A DNA stretch of 64,000 nt, taken from contig NZ_QPJK01000002.1 of the NCBI RefSeq assembly GCF_003337555.1, positions 985,623 through 1,049,622 of the forward strand, given 5' to 3'. Position numbers and translations under genes: made by a program. Shown one piece after another: positions 1 through 6,748 of this stretch (its first letter is position 1; the number at the start of each line of letters is the position of its first letter). The notes beneath the pieces are model-generated. The model was not told the origin of the DNA and searched no databases. It saw only the letters and a program-made list of their open reading frames with translations. This DNA is from Pseudorhodoferax soli. Lineage in GTDB: Bacteria > Pseudomonadota > Gammaproteobacteria > Burkholderiales > Burkholderiaceae_C.

Positions 1-564
1 CATGTCCACGCGGGCCGGGTCCAGCGCCAGCATCATCGAGGTCTCGATGTCGCCACCGTGGATGCCGAAGCGGTGCTCCTCGGCGCTGAACAGGCCTTCC
101 ACGTCCTGCCCCAGCGGCAGGGTGTACCAGCTGGCGTGGTAGCACAGCAGTTCGCAGCGCGTGCGCAGGTCACGCGCCACGATGTCCATGATGGAGACCT
201 GGCCGCCGTGGCTGTTGAAGATCAGCAGCTTGCGCAGGCCGGCGCGCGCGACCGACTCGCCGATCTCGGTCCACAGCCGGATCGTGGTCTCGGCCGACAG
301 CGACAGCGTGCCCGGAAAGCGCTGGTGCTCGCTGCTGCGGCCGATGGCTTGCGTCGGCAGGAACAGCACCGGCAAGGCCTCGGGCAGGTGCGGCAGCGCG
401 GCGGCGATGACGCCGTCGACCAACGCCGCGTCCACCCGCACGGGCAGGTGCGGGCCGTGCTGCTCGGTGGCGGCCACGGGCAGCACGGCCACGGTGGCGG
501 CGGGGTCCAGCCGCGCGAAATCGCGCGTGCCGAGATCGGACCAGAATCGCGAGGGTAGGCTCAT
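1..564 (-). CDS. Creatininase family amidohydrolase, C-terminus beyond window
   Basis: The visible 188 residues start at an ATG at 564 and run off the left edge, so roughly the last quarter to third is missing. Creatininase-family metal-site motifs are present in the expected order: EQHGPHLP followed by a VRVDAAL stretch, then FNSHGGQ, then HGGDIETS, whose Glu, His and Asp residues bind the two metals in creatininase. Members hydrolyse cyclic amides (creatinine, or formamides in riboflavin and F420 pathways), and the substrate here cannot be told. It is divergent from the MFS gene at 662, leaving a 97-bp shared intergenic region. Confidence 0.85.
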   Translation of the reverse strand, partial: MSLPSRFWSDLGTRDFARLDPAATVAVLPVAATEQHGPHLPVRVDAALVDGVIAAALPHLPEALPVLFLPTQAIGRSSEHQRFPGTLSLSAETTIRLWTEIGESVARAGLRKLLIFNSHGGQVSIMDIVARDLRTRCELLCYHASWYTLPLGQDVEGLFSAEEHRFGIHGGDIETSMMLALDPARVDM

Positions 565-661
565 GGCGGGGATCTTAGAGCGTGTTCCGCGGCCGTGCCC
601 CTGTGCCGGCGCCGCCACGGCCCGGGCGCTAACATGCCTGCCGCCTCCTGCCCCATCCCCT

Positions 662-1915
662 ATGTCATCGATTCCATCCGACGCCTCCGCCCCGGTGGCG
701 TACGGCCCCTGGGCCATCGCCGCCGCCGGCGCGGTGGGCCTGGCCACCGCCATGGGCATCGGCCGCTTCGCGTTCACGCCGCTGATGCCCATGATGCTGC
801 ACGACGGCGTGATCGACCTGGCCGGCGCCAGCTGGCTGGCCAGCGCCAACTACCTGGGCTATCTGCTCGGCGCAGTGCTCTGCACGCTGCAGCCCTGGCT
901 TTGGCGCCGGCTCGGCAATCCGCCACCGCCCAACGCCGCACGGCTGGTGCAGGCCGGCCTCGTCGCCACCGTCTTGCTGACGCTGGCCATGGCCCTGCCC
1001 TGGCCGGCGCTGTGGCCGGCGTTGCGCTTCGCGGCCGGCGTGGCCAGCGCATTCGTGTTCGTCTACATCTCGGGTTGGTGCCTGGCGCAGCTGGCGCGGC
1101 GCGACCGCGGCGCGCTGGGCGGCATGATCTATGTGGGACCAGGCACGGGCATCGTGCTGAGCGGCCTGATCGCCGGAGCGGTGGTGGTAGGCGATGGCAG
1201 CGCGCGGCTGGGCTGGCTGGTGTTCGGCGCGCTGGCCGCCGCCATGACGGTCGCCGTGCGGCCGGTGCTGCGCCACGGCGAATTGCCGGCGCCGCCGGTG
1301 GCTGCGGCGGCCGGCCCGTCCGCCGCGCAGCGCGCGGCCCCGCGCGGCGAGGTGGCCCTGCTGGCCGCGGGCTATGGCTGCGCCGGTTTTGGCTACATCA
1401 TCACCGCCACCTTCCTGCCCGTCATCGCCCGCGCGGCGCTGCCGGCCTCGGTCTGGCTCGACCTGTTCTGGCCGATCTTCGGCGCCGGCGTGATCCTCGG
1501 CGCCATGGCCACCACGCGTGTGGCCCTGAGCGGCGACCTGCGCCGGATGCTGGCGCTGTGCCACGGCGTGCAGGCCGTGGGCGTGGCCATGAGCCTGGTC
1601 AGCCCCACCCTGCCGGGCTTCGTGCTGGGCAGTCTGCTGCTGGGGCTGCCGTTCACGGCCATCACCTACTTCGCCATGCAGGAGGTGCGCCGCCTGCGGC
1701 CCGCCAACGCGGCCAGCACCATGGGGTTGCTGACGGCGCTGTACGGCATCGGCCAGGTGCTGGGGCCGCCGCTGGTGGCACTGTTGATCGGCTGGTCGGG
1801 CTCGCCGGCGCGCGGTTTCGCGCTGGCCCTGATGGTGGCAGCCGGCACGCTGCTGCTGGGCGCGGCGCTGTACCTGCTGGGGGCGCGCCGCTATCCCAAG
1901 GAAAGCACGCGATGA
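662..1915 (+). CDS. YbfB/YjiJ-type MFS transporter
   Basis: A 417-residue integral membrane protein with about twelve hydrophobic segments. Its N-terminal helix carries the GIGRFAFTPLMPMM signature typical of the YbfB/YjiJ branch of the major facilitator superfamily, and a basic loop separates the two six-helix halves near the middle. The ATG at 662 is chosen because the membrane protein begins directly after it, and the open frame upstream has no family resemblance. Substrates of this branch are undefined; arabinose-like or drug export has been suggested for relatives. The stop overlaps the next start as ATGA, which implies translational coupling with the small exported protein. Confidence 0.85.
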   Translation: MSSIPSDASAPVAYGPWAIAAAGAVGLATAMGIGRFAFTPLMPMMLHDGVIDLAGASWLASANYLGYLLGAVLCTLQPWLWRRLGNPPPPNAARLVQAGLVATVLLTLAMALPWPALWPALRFAAGVASAFVFVYISGWCLAQLARRDRGALGGMIYVGPGTGIVLSGLIAGAVVVGDGSARLGWLVFGALAAAMTVAVRPVLRHGELPAPPVAAAAGPSAAQRAAPRGEVALLAAGYGCAGFGYIITATFLPVIARAALPASVWLDLFWPIFGAGVILGAMATTRVALSGDLRRMLALCHGVQAVGVAMSLVSPTLPGFVLGSLLLGLPFTAITYFAMQEVRRLRPANAASTMGLLTALYGIGQVLGPPLVALLIGWSGSPARGFALALMVAAGTLLLGAALYLLGARRYPKESTR

Positions 1916-2379
1916 GACCGGGTGGCCGGGCTCTCGTTGCGGCCGTGCTCGCGGGGTTGGTGGTGGGCGCCGCGGCGATGTCGCCAGAGGATGCGCTCAA
2001 GTCGCCCGCCTGCCTGGCCGCACGCGAGCGGCTCGACGCCACCATGGCCGAGCAGAAGCCGGACATCGTGCTGTTGCGCGCGGCGCGCCAACGCGCGGCA
2101 CGCGCCTGCTTCCGCGCCGAGGCCGACGCCCCACCGCCTTCGCGTGCCGAACGCCCACTGGTGCTGCTGCCGCCAGCGGGGATGCCGGCGCCACCGGCAG
2201 CGCCCACAGCGCCCACCACCACGGCACCGACCCGACCGCAGCCTCCGCAGGTGGCGCGCTGCGACGCAGGCGGCTGCTGGGACAGCCAGGGGCAACGGCT
2301 GAACCGCGCGGGCGGCCAGCTGGTCAATCCGCAGGGTCAGCTGTGCACGCAGCAGGGCACGGTGCTGAGCTGCCCTTGA
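1912..2379 (+). CDS. Small exported protein with Pro/Thr linker and Cys-rich tail
   Basis: 155 residues, no recognised family. A signal peptide is likely (Arg near the N-terminus, hydrophobic core, cleavage around AAAMS). An Ala/Arg-rich helical part with two cysteines follows, then a Pro/Thr/Ala linker (about residues 85-110), and a C-terminal module with four cysteines (RCDAGGCWDSQGQRLNR, then LCTQQG and SCP). The start overlaps the MFS stop (ATGA) and the stop overlaps a TTG start of the helicase, so it sits inside a coupled operon. The tail resembles small periplasmic proteins that carry a CDxxGCWxxxG motif. The role is unknown. High third-position GC and flanking overlaps support a real gene. 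Confidence 0.6.
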   Translation: MRPGGRALVAAVLAGLVVGAAAMSPEDALKSPACLAARERLDATMAEQKPDIVLLRAARQRAARACFRAEADAPPPSRAERPLVLLPPAGMPAPPAAPTAPTTTAPTRPQPPQVARCDAGGCWDSQGQRLNRAGGQLVNPQGQLCTQQGTVLSCP

Positions 2380-4679
2380 ACGGCACGCCGGCAGCGCCGC
2401 CGCCGTACACGGTGGCCGTGCGCGCGCTGTGCGAGTTCACGGCCAAGGCCGGGGACCTGGACCTGCGCTTCACGCCCGCGCCCACCGCGCTGGAGGGCAT
2501 CGCCGGCCACGCGCTGGTGACCGGGCGGCGCGCGCCGGACTACGCATCCGAAGTGCGGCTGCAGGGGCGCCACGGCGCGTTGCAGGTGCGCGGCCGCGCC
2601 GACGGCTTCGACGCCGCCCGGCAACGGCTCGAAGAGATCAAGACCCACCGCGGCGACCTGGCGCGCCAGCCGGCCCAGCAGCGGGTCTTGCACTGGGCCC
2701 AGCTCAAGGTCTATGGCGCCTTGCTGTGCGCCGAGCGCGGCCTGCCCGCGCTGACACTGGCACTGGTGTACTTCGACATCGCGAGCCAGCGCGAGACGGT
2801 GTTCGAGGAACGGCACGGGGCGGCGGCACTGCAGGCCTTCTTCGAGCAGCAATGCGAGCGCTTTCTGGCCTGGGCCGCGCAAGAGCAGGCCCACCGCGCT
2901 GCGCGCGACGCGGCCCTGGCAGCGCTGGCGTTTCCGCACGCCGAGTTCCGCCCTGGCCAGCGCGACCTGGCCGAAGCCGTGTACCGCGCGGCCGCGCGCG
3001 GCCGGCCCTTGCTGGCGCAGGCCCCCACGGGCATCGGCAAGACGGTGGGCACGCTGTTCCCGCTGCTCAAGGCCTGCCCGGGCAAGGGCATCGACAAGCT
3101 GTTCTACCTCGCGGCCAAGACACCGGGCCGCCAGCTGGCGCTGGATGCCCTCGCACGCATCGCGCCGATGGGCCAGCCGCTGCGCGTGCTGGAACTGACC
3201 GCGCGCGAGAAGAGCTGCGAGCACCCCGACAAGGCCTGCCACGGCGAATCTTGCCCGCTGGCGCGCGGCTTCTACGACCGGCTGCCGGCCGCCCGAGGCG
3301 CGGCGGTGGCCGCAGGGCCGCTGGCGCGCGCCACGCTGCGCGAGGTGGCGCTGGCGCATCAGGTCTGCCCTTACTACCTGGGCCAGGAGCTGGCGCGCTG
3401 GGCCGACGTGGTGGTCGGCGACTACAACTACTGGTTCGACGGCAGCGCCATGCTGTACGCGCTGGCCGTGCAGAACGAATGGCGCGTGGGCGTGCTGGTG
3501 GACGAAGCGCACAACCTGGTCGACCGAGGCCGCGCCATGTACTCGGCCGGCATGCAGCGCGGCACGGTGCGGGCCTTGGCACGCGAGGCGCCGGCTGCGC
3601 TGCGGCGCCCGCTCGAGCGGCTGGACCGGCAATGGCGCGCCCTGCTGGCCGAAGACGAGCGCCCCTACAGCACGCGCGAGGCGCCACCGGCCGACTGGGC
3701 CACTGCGCTGCAGAACGCTGCCGCTGCGCTGGGCGACTACTTCGCCGATGCCGCGCCGGGCGCGCCGCATCCCCTCGACGGTGCGCTGCAGTCGTTCTGG
3801 TTCGAAGCCCTGCAGCTGCTGCGGCTGGTGCAGAGCTTCGGGGCGCATTCCATGGTCGATGTGACGCGCCTGCCCGCCGGCAAGGGGACCGGGCGCAACG
3901 ATGCCGAACTGCACATCCGCAACCTGATCCCGGCCGAGTTCCTGGCGCCGCGGCTGGCAGCTGCGTGGAACTGCACGCTGTTCTCAGCCACGCTGGCGCC
4001 GCCGGACTTCTACCGCAACATGCTGGGATTGCCGGCCGACACGCCCTTCGTCGACATCGCATCGCCCTATGCGGCCGAGCAGCTGTGCGTGCGCGTGGCC
4101 GACCGCATTTCCACCCGCTTTGCCGACCGGCAGGCGTCTGCCGCGCCCATTGCCGCGCTGATGGCGCAGCAGTACCTGGCGCAGCCCGGCAACTATCTGG
4201 CGTTCTTCAGCAGCCACGACTACCTGGAACTGGTGGCCGACGCGTTCGCACTGATGCACCCGACCATCCCCCACTGGCGCCAGACCCGGCGCATGGACGA
4301 GGCCGAACGCCAGGCGTTCCTCGCCCGCTTTGCACCCCGCGGGGCGGGCATCGGCTTTGCAGTGCTGGGCGGCAGCTTCGGCGAGGGCATCGACCTGCCG
4401 GGCGACCGGCTGATCGGCGCCTTCGTCGCGACGCTCGGACTGCCGCAGGTCAATCCCGTCAACGAGGAGATGCGCCGGCGCATGCAGGACGCGTTCGGTG
4501 CCGGCTACGACTACGCCTACCTGTATCCCGGCCTGCGCAAGGTGGTGCAGGCGGCGGGCCGTGTGATTCGGTCGCGCGAGGACCGGGGCGTGGTCGTGCT
4601 CATCGATGCGCGTTTTGCCCGCCGTGCGGTGCGGGCCCTGTTGCCGAAGTGGTGGCCGATGGCACTTCCCGTGGCATGA
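2376..4679 (+). CDS. DinG/XPD-type iron-sulfur DNA helicase with nuclease-like N-terminus
   Basis: 767 residues if translated from the TTG at 2376, which overlaps the previous stop (TTGA); a GTG at 2343 is an alternative. The N-terminal ~150 residues resemble a PD-(D/E)XK fold, with GRADGFDA followed by LEEIKTHRG near residue 86. Walker A is APTGIGKT near 216. Four cysteines between about 281 and 331 (SCEHP, ACHG, SCPL, VCPYY) match the Fe-S cluster of the XPD/DinG group. The DEAH box (VDEAHNL) is near 375, and the C-terminal helicase motif ends in QAAGRVIRSREDRG. Relatives are 5'-3' helicases acting in DNA repair. The domain order differs from housekeeping DinG. Confidence 0.85.
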   Translation: MNGTPAAPPPYTVAVRALCEFTAKAGDLDLRFTPAPTALEGIAGHALVTGRRAPDYASEVRLQGRHGALQVRGRADGFDAARQRLEEIKTHRGDLARQPAQQRVLHWAQLKVYGALLCAERGLPALTLALVYFDIASQRETVFEERHGAAALQAFFEQQCERFLAWAAQEQAHRAARDAALAALAFPHAEFRPGQRDLAEAVYRAAARGRPLLAQAPTGIGKTVGTLFPLLKACPGKGIDKLFYLAAKTPGRQLALDALARIAPMGQPLRVLELTAREKSCEHPDKACHGESCPLARGFYDRLPAARGAAVAAGPLARATLREVALAHQVCPYYLGQELARWADVVVGDYNYWFDGSAMLYALAVQNEWRVGVLVDEAHNLVDRGRAMYSAGMQRGTVRALAREAPAALRRPLERLDRQWRALLAEDERPYSTREAPPADWATALQNAAAALGDYFADAAPGAPHPLDGALQSFWFEALQLLRLVQSFGAHSMVDVTRLPAGKGTGRNDAELHIRNLIPAEFLAPRLAAAWNCTLFSATLAPPDFYRNMLGLPADTPFVDIASPYAAEQLCVRVADRISTRFADRQASAAPIAALMAQQYLAQPGNYLAFFSSHDYLELVADAFALMHPTIPHWRQTRRMDEAERQAFLARFAPRGAGIGFAVLGGSFGEGIDLPGDRLIGAFVATLGLPQVNPVNEEMRRRMQDAFGAGYDYAYLYPGLRKVVQAAGRVIRSREDRGVVVLIDARFARRAVRALLPKWWPMALPVA

Positions 4680-5640
4680 GTTGTCTCCATTGCAGCATGG
4701 CAATGCGTTGCAACGATGACACATGCACCCTGCTCACGCGACGGCCAGCAACGCCGATGCCAAGCACCAAGCCCTGTTGCGGCACCGCGATGGGCACCAC
4801 GCCGGCGTGCCTGTCTAAGACTTCGTCCTCAACCTGGTCCACGTGTTCGCGCACGCGCAGTTCAGCCACCAGCTCATACACCACCTCTCGGTCACCGGCG
4901 TCATTGAAGTGCTGATCCGTGGTTTGCCGTGTGGCTGGGCTCGCAGTACAGCGGCCGGGTCATCCTCTGGCTTGACACCAAGGCGCCGCACATCCGCGGC
5001 CTCATCTTCGCCAGCATGGGGTTGGGTCCGGTGACGGCGTTCAGCATCCCCCAGGGGGTCGGAGAGCGCGAAATGGTCTTCGCGCCGTCCCATGTCGCCG
5101 TCCAGGTTAAGCGCACGGCGTTCACCGCGCGGCAGTCGCTGTCCGATGAGGCCTGTCCGACGTGGAGCACAGGTCGTCCGGTGCTCCAGGCACTGCTGAC
5201 CACCTTCCTCGGTACGCACTGCGGTGGCTTTGTTGCGGCGCCTCAGCAAGGAGGCGAGCGAGGCTATCGTGCGCTCGGACGGTCCCGGTCGGATCGGCGC
5301 CCGTTTCCACCATCTCCATGCCGTTCTCAGGGCCGGCTCATCGCCACCGCGGTCCGCAACGACCTTGCAGCGGTCCATCCACGTGCCATGCCGAGGGCAG
5401 CCCAGGTCGCCATCCTGCTGATGGGGCCGCCGATCCATCTACTGGGCAGTGCGGTCCACGAGACGGTGGTTTGCAGTGGCGTGACCGTCTCGCACATCGT
5501 CGGGGCCATCATGCTGCAGGTACTCATGCCCTTCGGCATGGCAGGCATGCATGATCCCCATGGGGTAGCTGACCACCGCCGCGGTGCTCGTGGTCGGCAT
5601 CCGGGAGACAAAGCGTCTGCGGCGCCGCCGCGGGCCGTGT
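4680..5640 (+). other. Gene-free tract, coding-like but with broken frames
   Basis: No intact gene is supported here. GC at codon third positions by eye favours the plus strand, first in the frame of an ATG at 4723 (interrupted by TAA at 4816-4818, then open to about 4920), then in the frame that is open from 4929 to 5642. The conceptual products match no family I recognise, and no RBS precedes 4929. The tract may be a decayed gene or foreign remnant between the helicase and the PEP-CTERM gene. No transposase motif, terminal inverted repeat or target duplication was seen. Confidence 0.4.
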
Positions 5641-5752
5641 GAAATGCCATGACGGCAGCGTGTCGCACACCACTGAAACTTCACGCCACGTCGAAAATCT
5701 TGACATCCAAGTACGGAGAACGAGCCAAAACCACAACCAAGTCGATGTTTTT

Positions 5753-5770
5753 GTTCAATATTTAATGAAC
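5753..5770. promoter_or_regulatory. Near-palindrome next to the sigma-54 promoter
   Basis: GTTCA-N8-TGAAC, an 18-bp near-palindrome with seven of nine pairs matching and an AT-rich centre, lies immediately 5' of the -24 element of the candidate RpoN promoter. It could be an operator or an activator site. Enhancer-binding proteins of RpoN systems usually bind further upstream, so the adjacency is not typical. This is a sequence observation only. Confidence 0.35.
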
Positions 5771-5785
5771 GGCACGCGAGTTGCT
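5770..5785 (+). promoter_or_regulatory. Sigma-54 (RpoN) promoter of the PEP-CTERM gene
   Basis: CGGCACG-N4-TTGCT matches the -24/-12 consensus TGGCACG-N4-TTGCW at all but the first base, with the obligatory GG-N10-GC spacing. A start point about 12 nt past the GC (around 5795) would give a leader of roughly 60 nt, and an AAGGA ribosome site sits 7 nt before the ATG at 5854. PEP-CTERM genes in other betaproteobacteria are known to be controlled by RpoN with PrsK/PrsR, which fits. Confidence 0.65.
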
Positions 5786-5853
5786 CGATATCTCGCACCA
5801 ACCTCGTTGGGCCGCCTTCTCCTCATCTGTCTCACCGAATTAAGGAATAGACA

Positions 5854-6702
5854 ATGCGCTACTTCAAACTTCTCGCAACCGCGGTTGCGGTGTTCGCAGC
5901 AACTGCGGCTTCTGCTGCTCCCGTCACCAAGTGGACCTACAGCGTTTCGAGCGCCTTTGACATCAGCGCCACCCAGTATGTGCCTTCTGGCACCACTCCT
6001 GGCGCACCGGCTTCGTCGGATAGCATGTACGACAGCCAAACCAATCTGCTCCAGTGGGGCCGCAAGTTCGTGCCAGGCACGACCACCGCTGGTAGCATTG
6101 AAAACGGCAACCGCAGCGGCTTGGGCATCAACAATTCTCCCAACGGAGGTACGACGGATACCAACGGTGCGTTGGTAGCTGCAAACAGCTACACCCACTA
6201 CAACAACATGAGCATTGGCGCTAACAGCTGGACGCTGTCGCGTACGGTCATCAATGCGTCGTTGACGTTGAGTGGGCTGGAGCCCGAAGTCGGCCCGGGC
6301 AAAATCTTGACGCAGAACTACCAAGTCCGGTTCGTTGAAACGCCAAACAACGCCACTAACTGCCCCACGAAGGATACCGACACGACGCTGTGCAGCGACA
6401 TCTTCACGATCGTGGGCGGACTTGGCGAAAACTTCACCTATGAAGGCTACGAGTACGGTCTGCAGTTTGTGGCAACCGGCTTTACGGAGTTGCTGCCGAA
6501 ACAGTGCGAACTGGCTGGCTTTGCTGTGGGCACGTCGTGCTTCGGTTTCTCCACGCCTGAGGGCGAGGACTACACCTCGCAATTTTCGTTCCGCATCACT
6601 CGCGCTGGTGAAGTCCCTGAACCTGCTTCGATCGCCCTGATCGGTGCTGGCCTGCTGGGCTTGGCTGGCCTGCGTCGCCGCCAGCAAAAGAGCAAGGCCT
6701 GA
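5854..6702 (+). CDS. THxN-family PEP-CTERM sorting domain protein
   Basis: 282 residues. A signal peptide of about 22 residues ends at ASAA-PVTKW. The mature part holds YTHYNN (near residue 112), the Thr-His-x-Asn signature after which the THxN family of PEP-CTERM proteins is named. The C-terminus is a canonical sorting signal: VPEPASIALIGAGLLGLAGL, then RRRQQKSKA, i.e. PEP motif, hydrophobic helix and basic tail recognised by exosortase. Such proteins are exported to the envelope or exopolymer matrix. GC content is visibly lower than in flanking genes and the upstream DNA is AT-rich. No exosortase or EPS gene lies in the window. It is monocistronic, with a sigma-54-type promoter and its own terminator. 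Confidence 0.92.
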   Translation: MRYFKLLATAVAVFAATAASAAPVTKWTYSVSSAFDISATQYVPSGTTPGAPASSDSMYDSQTNLLQWGRKFVPGTTTAGSIENGNRSGLGINNSPNGGTTDTNGALVAANSYTHYNNMSIGANSWTLSRTVINASLTLSGLEPEVGPGKILTQNYQVRFVETPNNATNCPTKDTDTTLCSDIFTIVGGLGENFTYEGYEYGLQFVATGFTELLPKQCELAGFAVGTSCFGFSTPEGEDYTSQFSFRITRAGEVPEPASIALIGAGLLGLAGLRRRQQKSKA

Positions 6703-6721
6703 TTTTTTCAGCCTTGCTTCC

Positions 6722-6748
6722 AAAACCCCGCCTCGGCGGGGTTTTTTT
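6722..6748. terminator. Bidirectional terminator between PEP-CTERM gene and E1 gene
   Basis: An 8-bp stem (AACCCCGC paired with GCGGGGTT) with a 4-nt loop is flanked by A4 on the left and T7 on the right, so it can stop transcription from both sides. The T tract overlaps the TAA stop of the convergent E1 gene. Confidence 0.88.

Noticed and set aside
4815..5438. 207-codon minus-strand frame in the gene-free tract
   Set aside because: Its codons are GC-rich at the first rather than the third position, the pattern of an antisense shadow; no RBS or family match.
5698..5703. Perfect TTGACA hexamer upstream of the PEP-CTERM gene
   Set aside because: Nothing like a -10 box lies 16-18 bp downstream; the RpoN-type element at 5770-5785 explains the region better.
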